The notes beneath the pieces were generated by a model. The model saw nothing but the letters and a program-made list of their open reading frames with translations. It had not been told where the DNA came from and searched no databases. From positions 1-64,000 of the forward strand of contig JADKGL010000003.1 of the NCBI GenBank assembly GCA_016722295.1: 64,000 bases of DNA, given 5' to 3'. The stretch comes from Saprospiraceae bacterium (lineage in GTDB: Bacteria; Bacteroidota; Bacteroidia; Chitinophagales; Saprospiraceae). The translations under genes were made by a program, and so were the position numbers. How positions within the stretch are numbered: the stretch's first letter is position 1; every line of letters starts with the position of its first letter. This document shows positions 8,210-18,035 of the stretch, piece after piece.

Positions 8210-9859
8210 ATGAATCGAACTGATTTTCTCAATTCTTGGAGACAAAAGCAGGCTGTATCCATGCCACCTACAGCCAGTCTGGATCCCTATGTTGGTCCTT
8301 GGAATGAAAAACAAGCCATACATTTATTGCGCCGATTGACATTTGGAGCAAAGAAGACAGACGTTGACACATTGGTGAGTAAATCCATGAGTCAAGCGGT
8401 TGATCAATTGCTTGTTTTGGATACGATACCAGCTCCTCCTGTTAATATTTATAGTACACCAGCATCTCCAGATCCCGACGTCCCTTATGGACAGACTTTT
8501 GTCAATGCACCAGTAAATACTACATTGAATCCGTTATATTATCAGGCGCGAACAGATGTATTCAAAGCATGGTGGACTGGAAATATTATAAATCAAAAGA
8601 CGAATATCACAGAAAAATTGACTTTCTTTTGGCACAATCATTTTGCAGTGGAAGCCGATGAAGTGCAGATCGCACAAGGAATGTATTTTTATTATAAATT
8701 GCTCCGAGAAAATTGCTTGGGTGAAATTCGCAATCTCACGATTTTAATGAGTAAAAATATAGCCATGCTAAGATATCTCAATGGATATCTCAATACAAAA
8801 ACATCACCAGATGAAAATTATGGCAGAGAACTACAAGAACTCTTTACTGTAGGCAAAGGTCTCGATTCTCATTATACAGAGGATGATGTGAAAGCGGCTG
8901 CTAGAATTCTTACCGGATTTCGTATCAATATTTTTAGTTCGCCGATTACTTATTTCTTTTTATTTACAGATCACGATACGTCAACAAAACAATTTTCATC
9001 ATTCTATGGAAATAAAAAAATAGCAGGAAGATTGTTTGAAGATGGAGAAAATGAATTAAATCAATTGGTCAATATGCTGTTTGATAATACCGAAACAGCA
9101 AGACATATTTGCAGAAAAATTTATCAGTTTTTTGTTTATTATGAAATCAATAATGATATCGAGATTAATGTCATCAGACCACTTGCAGAATTATTTAAAC
9201 AATCCAATTTTCAGATAAAACCAGTACTAGAAAAACTGTTCAAATCACAACATTTTTATGATGCAGCAAGTATTGGATGTGTGATTAAAAGTCCTTTGGA
9301 TTATTCGGTTGGAATGATTCGAGAATTCGATATTAATACAGTAAATGCAGATCTCGTAAAGCAATATCAAACCTGGGGACTTGTCACAGTGCTCAATGCT
9401 TATCAAGGATTGAATCTTGCAGATCCTCCGATCGTGTCGGGATGGCAAGCATGGTATCAATCGCCACAATTTCATGAGATTTGGATTAATGCAGATACAT
9501 TGGCAAATCGAAATAGAGTGGCTGAAAACATTAATAGTTCAAAAGGAATAAGCTCTGCAGACATTAGCTTGAAAATAGACCCAATTTTGTTTGTTTCAAA
9601 ACTGAAGAAACCAGAAAATGCAACAGAATGTGTAAAGGAATGCGTGAAATATCTTTACAATATAGATCTCAGCGATACATCCATTGTATATTTCAAATCA
9701 TTTTTAGTCACTGGATTTCCAGACGATAGTTATTGGTCTTCTTTATGGTTTGATTATCTCGAAACGCCTAATGATCTCACATTGCGCAATGCAGTGGTGA
9801 CAAGATTGAGTAGTTTGTTCAGAGAGATCATGAGTCAAGCAGAATATCATTTAAGTTAA
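8210..9859 (+). CDS. DUF1800 domain-containing protein
   Basis: The protein (549 residues from the ATG at 8210; a TTG two codons earlier is the only other nearby start) shows the DUF1800 signatures in order: HLLRRLTFGAKK near residue 37, EKLTFFWHNHF near 135, NYGRELQELFTVG near 203 and YTEDDVKAAARILTGF near 223. The family's function is not established. It is nearly always encoded beside a DUF1501 protein, as here, with 40 bases between the two. No clear signal peptide is visible. A TAACTTTG -7-like element lies at 8160-8167, about 43 bases before the start. Identity is certain at family level; the biological role is open. Confidence 0.9.
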   Translation: MNRTDFLNSWRQKQAVSMPPTASLDPYVGPWNEKQAIHLLRRLTFGAKKTDVDTLVSKSMSQAVDQLLVLDTIPAPPVNIYSTPASPDPDVPYGQTFVNAPVNTTLNPLYYQARTDVFKAWWTGNIINQKTNITEKLTFFWHNHFAVEADEVQIAQGMYFYYKLLRENCLGEIRNLTILMSKNIAMLRYLNGYLNTKTSPDENYGRELQELFTVGKGLDSHYTEDDVKAAARILTGFRINIFSSPITYFFLFTDHDTSTKQFSSFYGNKKIAGRLFEDGENELNQLVNMLFDNTETARHICRKIYQFFVYYEINNDIEINVIRPLAELFKQSNFQIKPVLEKLFKSQHFYDAASIGCVIKSPLDYSVGMIREFDINTVNADLVKQYQTWGLVTVLNAYQGLNLADPPIVSGWQAWYQSPQFHEIWINADTLANRNRVAENINSSKGISSADISLKIDPILFVSKLKKPENATECVKECVKYLYNIDLSDTSIVYFKSFLVTGFPDDSYWSSLWFDYLETPNDLTLRNAVVTRLSSLFREIMSQAEYHLS

Positions 9860-9899
9860 TAGATACACCCCAACCCAGAACTATTTTAAAAAGAAAAAA

Positions 9900-11489
9900 A
9901 TGAAACGTCGTAATTTTATACAAACTGCAGCCACAGGAGTCGTAGTGCCAACATTGCTTCAAGGAATTCCAATGAATGCCTACAGTAATAATAGTATCTT
10001 AGATGCTTTAGTTAATCCAACAGTAGATACTGATCATGTTTGCGTTATGATATATTTAGGTGGTGGAAATGATGGGTTGAATACATTGATTCCATTGGAT
10101 AAATATGCAAGGCTATCTGCAGCTGATGCTCGTACGAAAATCATGATACCCCAAAATGAAATCTTAAGTTTAAGTGGTGTTCCAAATACTGGACTACATC
10201 CAGCAATGTCAGGATTTAAAATATTGTTTGAAGAAAAAAAATTAAATGCGATACAATCTGTTGGATATCCCACACCAAATTTTTCACATTTTCGAGCGAC
10301 AGATATTTGGACTTCGGCTTCTGATTCCAACCAAGTAATTGATACAGGTTGGGTCGGGCGATATCTGAATCAAGAGTATCCAGGATTTCCAGCTAATTAT
10401 CCAAATGCCCAAAATCCAGATCCATTAGCCATACAAGTTGGTGCTAATTTACCATTGTTGTTCCAAGGGCAAAATGCGCAGATGTCAATGAATGTATCCA
10501 ATACAGATATTTTTGGCGCTTGGCCTCAAGGGATCAATGATCCAGCACCAAACAATCCATTTGGCAAAGAACTTTCTTATATTCGCACTATTTCGCGACA
10601 GTCGAAATCCTATGCAGATAAATTAATTGCTGCATTTCTTAAAGGAAATAATTTGGCCAATTATCCTACAGGCAATTATTTGGCAGACACATTGAAAGTC
10701 ATTGCAAGAGTTATAAAAGGTGGGCTTAAGACTAGAATGTATTTAGTGAGTCTCGGTGGATTTGATACACATGCCAATCAAGTAGTGGACGGCAATAAGT
10801 CTCAAGGAACTCATGCCACCTTGTTAAGGAATCTATCTGAAGCTGTCTTAGCATTCCAGCGCGACCTAGAGATGATGAGTTTAGATCAGCGAGTATTAGG
10901 AATGACTTTCTCAGAATTTGGCCGAAGAATCAAATCAAATGATAGTCTTGGGACAGATCATGGTGCTGCTGCTCCTATGTTTCTTTTTGGTTCTAAAGTA
11001 CAGTCTGGAGTTATTGGAAATAGTCCACAGATTCCTGCGACACTCACAGAAAATGATAATCTACCAATGCAATATGACTTTAGGTCAGTTTATGCATCGG
11101 TTTTAAAAGATTGGTTTTGTATTTCACAGCAAAGTACAGATCAGGTTCTTTTACGCAATTTCCAAAACTTACCATTAATAAAAAATGAGTGTTCGACTGT
11201 AGATATCGATGATTTTAATCAAAAGCAAAATGCATTACAAATGAGTGTTTACCCAAATCCAGTGGTTCATTTTGCAAAAATTAATTTCCAATCATCAAAT
11301 GCGAAAACATCGATATGCTTATTTGATTCACTCGGAAGATTAGTCAAGACCATTTATGAAGGACGCTTGAGTGAAGGAGCAAAATCCATTTCATTAGAGA
11401 ATGAAAATTATAAGTCTGGAAACTATTACATAAGGGTCCAACATGGAGATGTTCAGCAAACAGAATTGGTTCAGATGATTACAGAGTAA
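9900..11489 (+). CDS. DUF1501 protein with Tat-like signal and T9SS type A tail
   Basis: The 529-residue protein starts MKRRNFIQTAATGVVVP, a twin-arginine-type leader (RRxF). The DUF1501 core follows: MIYLGGGNDGLN near residue 50, FSHFRATDIW, GWVGRYLN, and TFSEFGRRIKSND...TDHGAAAPMFLFG near 340-365. DUF1501 resembles the alkaline phosphatase/sulfatase superfamily, but its substrate is unknown. After residue ~441 comes a T9SS type A tail (MSVYPNPVVHFAKI, LFDSLGRLVKTI, SGNYYIRVQHGD). Export would therefore use Tat across the inner membrane and T9SS across the outer. It forms an operon with the upstream DUF1800 gene. Confidence 0.88.
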   Translation: MKRRNFIQTAATGVVVPTLLQGIPMNAYSNNSILDALVNPTVDTDHVCVMIYLGGGNDGLNTLIPLDKYARLSAADARTKIMIPQNEILSLSGVPNTGLHPAMSGFKILFEEKKLNAIQSVGYPTPNFSHFRATDIWTSASDSNQVIDTGWVGRYLNQEYPGFPANYPNAQNPDPLAIQVGANLPLLFQGQNAQMSMNVSNTDIFGAWPQGINDPAPNNPFGKELSYIRTISRQSKSYADKLIAAFLKGNNLANYPTGNYLADTLKVIARVIKGGLKTRMYLVSLGGFDTHANQVVDGNKSQGTHATLLRNLSEAVLAFQRDLEMMSLDQRVLGMTFSEFGRRIKSNDSLGTDHGAAAPMFLFGSKVQSGVIGNSPQIPATLTENDNLPMQYDFRSVYASVLKDWFCISQQSTDQVLLRNFQNLPLIKNECSTVDIDDFNQKQNALQMSVYPNPVVHFAKINFQSSNAKTSICLFDSLGRLVKTIYEGRLSEGAKSISLENENYKSGNYYIRVQHGDVQQTELVQMITE

Positions 11490-11607
11490 GTAAATTTGTG
11501 TAATGATTTGACCCAAATTTGAAGAACAATCTGAAAGATCTATTTTTGGTTGTTTTGTGCAATTTTCTAGAATCTAGATAATATTATAACGTATTTTGCA
11601 GTTGTAG

Positions 11608-14457
11608 ATGCTCAAACAATTCTGGACAATGATACGTACTATACCAATTGTACTAATTTTCTTTCTAATTCACTTTGGTCTTCAAGCACAAATGACTGTT
11701 AAAGGGAAAGTAACTGATACCTTAGGGACATCATTACAATCTGCTTCAGTATTTCTCTTGGATGATTTGGACAGTACACTTTTGGATTTTGTACGATCTG
11801 AAGAAGATGGTTCATTCTTATTCAAGAATGTGTCGAGACGAAATTATATTTTGAAACTTAATTACATTGGATACTTACCAAGACAAATAGCGATTGGTAA
11901 AGAGCAAAAAGAGATTGATCTCGGAGCCATCCAATTAAGTCAGATCTCTAAAGAATTGTTTGAAGTTGTGATTAAAGAAGCTAAGGCTCCACTGTCGATA
12001 AAAGGAGATACGATAGAATATGATGCCTCTACATTTAAAGTGCCACCAGGGTCATCTGTGGAAGAACTCTTGCGCAAATTGCCCGGACTTGAAGTAGATG
12101 CTGAGGGAGGCTTGAAGTCTGAAGGGAAAGATATCAAACGAGTGACTGTCGATGGCAAACGATTTTTTGGTGGAGATCCAAAGGCAGCTACAAAGAATTT
12201 ACCCGCAGAAGGCGTTAAGAAAGTTCAAATTTTTACTGATGCAAGTGAAGAACAACTAGCAAGTGGTAGCAAAGCCAATGCGGATAAAGCAATGAATATT
12301 GAACTCAAGGAGAGTTTCAAAAAAGGTGGTTTTGGAAAAGTGACAGCTGGAGTGGGCACGGAAGAAACTGCAGAAATCAAAGCAAACTACAATAAGTTCA
12401 ATAAGAAAGAACAATTCAGTTTTATTGGAGTAGCGAATAATACAGGAAGAAATGGTTTAGGCTGGAATGATTATCAAGATTTCAAAGGAAGCAATAGTTT
12501 CAATTGGGATGATAGCGATGATTTTGGCTTTGGTTCGAGTGGCAGATATAGATATTTTTATAGCGATGATGGAGAATCCGAAGATGATGAAAATTTGGGA
12601 GAGCAATTTTGGGGAGGAAATGCCAGTGGATTTCCTAAAAAACTTTCTGGTGGAGTGAACTACAATTATGATCACAAGAAGTCAAATCTAAGTACAAGTT
12701 ATTTTTATTCATTCAATAATTTATTGACCAATTCGTTTAGAAAAAATCAATACCTCATTCCAGATCGTCCCTATTCAGTAAATGATACGACATTACGAGA
12801 TCGAACAAAAATGAATCATGCCGTTTCGTTCAGATATGAATTTAAAATAGATTCAATGAACACTATTGTAGCTATTGCAAATACTGATATTGGACAGGCT
12901 GAAACGGAACAAGAAGCGCATTCATTGACTAATACTGAGTCATTACAACAAAGAAATGCAGTCAATCAATTTACATTGAATAATTCTGATGTAGTAAAGT
13001 GGAATAGCAGCGTAATCTATAGAAAAAAATTCAAAAAGAAAGGGAGAAAATTTTCTTTGAGCGGAGGCTACAATGGATTATCATTGGATAAAACGTATGA
13101 TTTAAAATCTGGCTTTGCATACTATTGGGAAAATCCAATTCGAGATTCACTATTCAATATCAATCAAAATACGCCAACAATAAATGATCGAAAAATCTTA
13201 AAATCTAGTGCGTTATTTGTTGAGCCAATAGCAGGTAAATTTTTCCTCCAAACCTTTTACAATTTCAATCATCGCATAGAAGATAATAATCGAAATGTAT
13301 ATGACTTACCAGATCTTTCTACTCGGGTATTCAATGACAGCTTAAGCAGATCCAATGACCAAACAGCACAATTGAATCGTGTAGGATCTTCGATTCGTTA
13401 TTCACATGAAGGGATAAATTTATCCATTGGAGTGGCGGTGCAAGAAATGGCACTTAGAGGAAAATACTTTTCTGGAACAAATAAGGTGGCAGATGATTTG
13501 AATAAAAATTTTCGAAATATAATACCGCATTTATCTTTTGATTTTAATCTTAAACGAAATCAAAATGTAAGTGTCGAATACAATGGTTCTGTGAATGAAC
13601 TGAATTTAAAGGATCTACAAGCTATTACAGATTATACAAGCCCTAGATTTATTCGTAAAGGGAATCCCAATCTTACTCCCGAATTTAATCATAATGCAAG
13701 TGTTCGATTTAATAAGTTTAATTCGGCAACATTTACTAATATCTATGCAGGAGTAAACTATACCTATACTGAAAATAAAATAGTTAGAAGGCAAAATACC
13801 GATTTACTCAATATTACAACAAGCGAACCCATCAATTATAAATTTGCAAATAGTATTTGGGCAAACTTGGGATATGGATTTCCGATTATAAAGAATAAAT
13901 ACACATTGAATTTCAGTTATAATTATAGCTATAATCAGAATTTTTTGCTTATCAATCAATCAGAAGGAACAAGCAAGACAAATGGACATGGAGGCGGGAT
14001 AAGACTGAACATCACACCAAATGATAATTTTAGTTGCTTTGTCAATACAAACATTCGTTTTAATTCTGTACAATATGTTGATCTAGCATTCAACAATCAA
14101 GAATTGATTAATCAGAATCACAGCATAGATTTGAATTACAAATTTCCAAAAAATATTTTCTTGAATTCTAATTTCAGATTGAATGTTTACTCTAATGATC
14201 AATTCGACAACAATCAGAATGTACCATTGCTGAATCTAAGTGTTTATAAAGTGTTTTTGAAAGATCAAAAAGGCGAGTTGCGTCTTTCAGCATATGATCT
14301 TTTCAATCAAAACATTGGTATCAATCAAAGTGCTTATGGCAATACCATAACGGAATCTCGTACAGAAACTTTGGCGAGATATGTGATGTTGAGTTTTACA
14401 TATAATATGCGAGGCATAAAGACAAGTTTGAAAAAGAATAATAATTTCTGGGAGTAG
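11608..14457 (+). CDS. TonB-dependent receptor-like outer-membrane beta-barrel protein
   Basis: The 949-residue protein has a signal peptide (about 1-28, ending LQAQ), then a carboxypeptidase-regulatory-like beta sandwich (MTVKGKVTDTLGTSLQSASV to IGYLPRQIAI, residues 29-95). A plug-like region comes next (GDTIEYDASTFKVPPGSSVEELLRKLPG, then VTVDGKRFFGGDPKAATKNLP, residues 130-205). A long barrel of Tyr/Phe/Asn-rich strands ends YVMLSFTYNMRG near the C-terminus. This is the outer-membrane beta-barrel family typical of Bacteroidota, close to TonB receptors. No SusD partner is adjacent, so the substrate cannot be inferred. The ATG at 11608 gives the signal peptide; an ATG at 11629 is an alternative. 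An Asp/Ser/Gly-rich acidic loop occurs at about residues 290-330. Confidence 0.85.
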   Translation: MLKQFWTMIRTIPIVLIFFLIHFGLQAQMTVKGKVTDTLGTSLQSASVFLLDDLDSTLLDFVRSEEDGSFLFKNVSRRNYILKLNYIGYLPRQIAIGKEQKEIDLGAIQLSQISKELFEVVIKEAKAPLSIKGDTIEYDASTFKVPPGSSVEELLRKLPGLEVDAEGGLKSEGKDIKRVTVDGKRFFGGDPKAATKNLPAEGVKKVQIFTDASEEQLASGSKANADKAMNIELKESFKKGGFGKVTAGVGTEETAEIKANYNKFNKKEQFSFIGVANNTGRNGLGWNDYQDFKGSNSFNWDDSDDFGFGSSGRYRYFYSDDGESEDDENLGEQFWGGNASGFPKKLSGGVNYNYDHKKSNLSTSYFYSFNNLLTNSFRKNQYLIPDRPYSVNDTTLRDRTKMNHAVSFRYEFKIDSMNTIVAIANTDIGQAETEQEAHSLTNTESLQQRNAVNQFTLNNSDVVKWNSSVIYRKKFKKKGRKFSLSGGYNGLSLDKTYDLKSGFAYYWENPIRDSLFNINQNTPTINDRKILKSSALFVEPIAGKFFLQTFYNFNHRIEDNNRNVYDLPDLSTRVFNDSLSRSNDQTAQLNRVGSSIRYSHEGINLSIGVAVQEMALRGKYFSGTNKVADDLNKNFRNIIPHLSFDFNLKRNQNVSVEYNGSVNELNLKDLQAITDYTSPRFIRKGNPNLTPEFNHNASVRFNKFNSATFTNIYAGVNYTYTENKIVRRQNTDLLNITTSEPINYKFANSIWANLGYGFPIIKNKYTLNFSYNYSYNQNFLLINQSEGTSKTNGHGGGIRLNITPNDNFSCFVNTNIRFNSVQYVDLAFNNQELINQNHSIDLNYKFPKNIFLNSNFRLNVYSNDQFDNNQNVPLLNLSVYKVFLKDQKGELRLSAYDLFNQNIGINQSAYGNTITESRTETLARYVMLSFTYNMRGIKTSLKKNNNFWE

Positions 14458-14644
14458 AATTGCTAGTACTCAAAAACTAGATGTCTGAAGTCAAAATTTT
14501 GTGCTGTCTGCTTTTTTGCAATTGCATTATTTGAGGCAAGAAACACAGTGCTCAACCAGAATAATTTTTTGCATTTTTTGTGAGGCACAGAGGGATTGAT
14601 TTATTTTATTTCTTGGTTTATAAAATAGGGAAGTTAGTGAATGA

Positions 14645-16684
14645 TTATTTACAAAGTGCAATTTGATGATTCAACAAGTCCAATTTAACAAGAAAGTACT
14701 GCCGTGATAAAAGGTAGTTGTAATCATGCAAAGCATTGAAGAAAATTTGAAGATTGTCATTACTATATGATTCACTATAGAAGTATTCTAATTCTTTGGA
14801 TAGATACTTTTCAAAATTTTCATTAGATTGTTCTGAAATTTCATTTTTCAAAAGTTCGTTATACAGTAAATTTTTAATTTCGGTTTTTAGTTCTTGCTCT
14901 AAAGGGAGAAGGGCGTTGAGATTTTCTTTTATTACTGCAAAGGGCGTTACAATATTTATAAAATCTGTAGCCTTCGAAATTCTATTATATAAATCTGCTT
15001 TGTTATTATATTCTGAATCCAGTTTGAAAAAGTTGATATATTTTTCTTTAAGTATGGCAGGATCGCTATTTTTTAAAGACTTATTATAAAAGTACTTATA
15101 AATTTTAATATCATTTACTTTAATGTTATCAATAATCTTATTCTGAGATGATTCGATTTCAGGGATTAAATTTTGAGCTTCAGATGATCTATATTTTATT
15201 CCTTCGTAATCAAAAGTCTTAATATTGAATACTTTGTTTGTTATATCATTCAGCATGTTCTTATCATTCTGAGATGAAATATATTCATAAACCATATCCA
15301 CTTTCTCTTTGCTAAAAAGCTCATCGAAAGATTCTGAAACTTGATAATCAATTATACTTTCAACATCAAACTCAATTGGATTTTTGTTGTCATAATAGCT
15401 GTTATATTCTATAGGGAAACTATTTTTTCTAAACTCATGAGAATATTCATTTTTAAATTTTTCAAAATCCAATGATATTGTATTTGCTGAGTAAGTAACG
15501 GCAGAGAAAAGTTTTTCTGTAATAATTTCTTGTATTCTTTCAGCATTATTAAACATTAAAATTGCAGGTATTTCTACATTTTCCTTTTTGATATTGGTCA
15601 TTTCCAAAGCTCTTATCCTCTCTTCAGTACTTGGATGTGAAGCCCATTGATTTTTAATTGTCAATTTTGATTTATTATATTTACTTAAATCAAATTCAGT
15701 CACTAAGGGTAAATTATTTTTGAATGAAAGCTTGTTGTGCTTTGCTAAAAAATTCAGTACATATCCTTGTTCTTTAAAAATATTTTTGCTTTTAATGTTT
15801 TCTGGAATTTTACTTTCATAATAGCCCAACACAACATTATAGGAGTAATCAGCTAAATCCATTCTCAAAAGAGATTCTTTTAAAGGCATATATCCTGCAA
15901 CATGAGCTGCAATTTCATCTGCATGAAATTCCATTTCTCTCGATAGTGCCATATAACTGATATTAATAAAATCATACATTCTTCTTAAAATCCACTGAAT
16001 GCCTTGTATAATTTTAAGTGCAATCGCAACAAAGATTGAAAAGTACCAATTAATATCTCCCCATTTAGTTATCATTTTATCAAAAGATTCGTTGTCATAA
16101 AGCATATTATAAATGATATGATTTACGTTATAAACAAAGCTGCCCACTTTCATACTTCTTTGTGAAAAATGACCAAATTCATGCGCTAAGATTGCCTTAA
16201 ATTCTTGTTCTGTAATCGTATTCACTAGCCCTAAACCAATTTGTAAATTTTTTCGAATGGGAAAAATCATGCTCCAAAAATTGGAATCATAAAACACAGA
16301 TGCATTTACGTCACTAGATAAATATATTCTTTTAGGAAAGTCGGTCTTTACTTCTTCTACAATATCACGTATAAAAGAAAATAACTTTGGCTCATCATGT
16401 TCATAGATTTCAGTTAAATGACTTCTATCTACCTTGTGTTGTTTGAACAAAAATTTAAACAAGAATATAAGAATTAAAAATCCTAAACTAGCTAGACCAA
16501 TTCCTATCATGGCTGTAGCTGCTCCTGGTTGAGCTTTAATTAAAGCAATTCCACCAATCACACAAAGTACTGTCATGCCTACTGCTAAAGCTAAGATAAA
16601 AAAATATGTTAAAATAAATAAGATAATAGCAAAAATTGCTTTACCAGTCATTTTTTTGAAATCTGAGGATATTTGAATTTCCAT
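14645..16684 (-). CDS. M48 family metallopeptidase, membrane-bound
   Basis: The 679-residue protein has two N-terminal membrane helices (about residues 14-45 and 52-80). A zinc-protease core follows, with HEFGH at about residues 168-172 (ILAHEFGHFSQRSMK) and the third-ligand motif EFHADEIAAHVAGY near 250. An internal helix pair (VAIALKIIQGIQWIL) lies between them. The peptidase domain matches the HtpX/Ste24-like M48 superfamily. The ~300-residue C-terminal extension is Asn/Lys/Glu-rich and unrecognised, so the protein is longer than classical HtpX (~290 residues). Its substrates are unknown; membrane-protein quality control is a family-level guess. The ATG start is well placed. It converges with the receptor gene. 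Confidence 0.88.
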   Translation of the reverse strand: MEIQISSDFKKMTGKAIFAIILFILTYFFILALAVGMTVLCVIGGIALIKAQPGAATAMIGIGLASLGFLILIFLFKFLFKQHKVDRSHLTEIYEHDEPKLFSFIRDIVEEVKTDFPKRIYLSSDVNASVFYDSNFWSMIFPIRKNLQIGLGLVNTITEQEFKAILAHEFGHFSQRSMKVGSFVYNVNHIIYNMLYDNESFDKMITKWGDINWYFSIFVAIALKIIQGIQWILRRMYDFINISYMALSREMEFHADEIAAHVAGYMPLKESLLRMDLADYSYNVVLGYYESKIPENIKSKNIFKEQGYVLNFLAKHNKLSFKNNLPLVTEFDLSKYNKSKLTIKNQWASHPSTEERIRALEMTNIKKENVEIPAILMFNNAERIQEIITEKLFSAVTYSANTISLDFEKFKNEYSHEFRKNSFPIEYNSYYDNKNPIEFDVESIIDYQVSESFDELFSKEKVDMVYEYISSQNDKNMLNDITNKVFNIKTFDYEGIKYRSSEAQNLIPEIESSQNKIIDNIKVNDIKIYKYFYNKSLKNSDPAILKEKYINFFKLDSEYNNKADLYNRISKATDFINIVTPFAVIKENLNALLPLEQELKTEIKNLLYNELLKNEISEQSNENFEKYLSKELEYFYSESYSNDNLQIFFNALHDYNYLLSRQYFLVKLDLLNHQIALCK

Positions 16685-16820
16685 CGCTTATTATTATTTA
16701 TTAATATAAAGTGGTTTCAATATACTTATTATAAGAAAATTTTATGTAAAAATATGTTATTTGTCCTAATGACGCAATAGTCTGCAGGAAAAATTATAAT
16801 TTTAATTCAATTATGTAGAA

Positions 16821-17039
16821 CTAATTTGTGGGTTTTTTTTTAATTCGTTTCCTACACATAGCAATAGCAGGTTTTAAAACTACATCTTCATTAGACAGAA
16901 TTTCTTCCTATGTAGGTTCAATGATAATATCCGGAATAACGCCTTGACCTTGTTTTCGATTTGTTGTGACCATTTCTAATTTGTATTTACGAGCTAGCTG
17001 CAGACTATAGCTAAAGAGATATCTAAATAAATTTCTTAA
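16821..17039 (-). pseudogene. relic of the C-terminal end of a possible S41-family peptidase
   Basis: Read on the minus strand from 17039 to the TAG at 16821, the sequence gives LFSYSLQLARKYKLEMV, then RKQGQGVIPDIIIEPT, an in-frame TAG, and EEILSNEDVVLKPAI. The G-x-GV-x-PD-(I/V)-x-(I/V)-x-PT-x-E-(D/E)-(I/L) pattern followed by D-x-VL-x-x-A(I/L) is how C-terminal-processing/S41 peptidases of Bacteroidota end. No start, catalytic Ser/Lys region or upstream open frame remains; a TAA lies in frame just before 17039. The stop inside a conserved motif and the missing front mark a true remnant. The family call is from pattern memory only. Confidence 0.45.
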
Positions 17040-17109
17040 AATTTAATATTCCTATGAAACTAATAACTTCAATTGCAGCTACCTTCGTTAATACATTGTA
17101 GTCAGTTAT

Positions 17110-17718
17110 TTACTTTTTCTTTTTTCCAAAACGATAAAAGTTGTAAACTACATTCATAGCAAATACATGGTGCAGAAAATTACTATAGGTATTAAGTATA
17201 TATTTATCAACATTTCCAAAAGTATAGCTTGGCTTTATGCCAATTCTTTTGGTTAAATGAAACATTGAAGTCACTTTAATGCCCAAACCATAAGGTTTAT
17301 TTCTTTCACCGTAATATTCAAATCCATCATTGTTCCTTCTATGAAATACCAATCCTAGTCCGGATTCAATTTTTTTTCTACAATATAGATAAGAAAATTC
17401 AACAGGTATTTCTATGTATGAAGCATAGTCAGCTATATATGGATCCTTTATAAATCCTGGAACACCAGTATCTTTAAATCCTCTTTGAGATAAAAAAATT
17501 CCGGATCTTATTTTATATTTATTAGTAGTATAAGTCAATTCAACACCCAAATTGGGTAAAAAAATGAATTTATTATATTTTTGAAATAAATCATAATACA
17601 CTTTGCCAAATAAAATTGTATTAAAATTGCTATAATTTACACCTGCTGAAAGTGATAAATTAAACTGTGCAGATAAATCAGTACAGGTAAGAAAAAATAA
17701 AAAGATTATTTTTTTCAT
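17110..17718 (-). CDS. outer-membrane beta-barrel protein (porin-like, PorT-type fold)
   Basis: The 202-residue protein has a signal peptide (MKKIIFLFFLTCTDLSAQ). Alternating strands follow, including LSAGVNYSNF, PNLGVELTYTTNKYKIRSGIFLSQRGF, YIEIPVEFSYLY and KIESGLGLVF, with a C-terminal VYNFYRFGKKKK. The pattern and length fit the small outer-membrane beta-barrel family frequent in Bacteroidota. There is no functional clue from its neighbours. It lies just downstream of (and partly replaces) the region preceding the peptidase relic; no operon partner is evident. Confidence 0.7.
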   Translation of the reverse strand: MKKIIFLFFLTCTDLSAQFNLSLSAGVNYSNFNTILFGKVYYDLFQKYNKFIFLPNLGVELTYTTNKYKIRSGIFLSQRGFKDTGVPGFIKDPYIADYASYIEIPVEFSYLYCRKKIESGLGLVFHRRNNDGFEYYGERNKPYGLGIKVTSMFHLTKRIGIKPSYTFGNVDKYILNTYSNFLHHVFAMNVVYNFYRFGKKKK

Positions 17719-18035
17719 AACATTTAATTTTTAAAAAAAATAAGTTCCAAACAAGATTTAATTTGTGAAATTCAATCCCAAACTATTATATAGAGTTTTT
17801 TTTAATTCTATCTTAATTCTAGGTTTTTGTATTCCATCATAAGACAAATATAGAGTAGACTTTCCTTACTTCTAGGTTTTCAAAAATATATTTTTTTAAT
17901 CTATGTGTTTTTTCTTAATGTGGTGGACAAGATTTTTAATGTGAAGATATCTTCATTATAAGTTGTAATGTTTTGAAAATTTTAAATTGCACTGCTATTG
18001 GAAAAGATTTCATTTACTTTTTACGTAAGCAGCTA
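17719..18035. other. gene-free stretch, AT-rich, no feature recognised
   Basis: This stretch holds the upstream region of the minus-strand beta-barrel gene and the end of the DUF4386 gene. No open frame with recognisable protein, no clear hairpin plus T run and no good TAnnTTTG promoter was found. Confidence 0.4.

Noticed and set aside
12457..12675. Open frames on both strands rich in Ile and Met
   Set aside because: They lie inside the barrel region of the outer-membrane receptor and reflect its Asp/Ser-rich codons.
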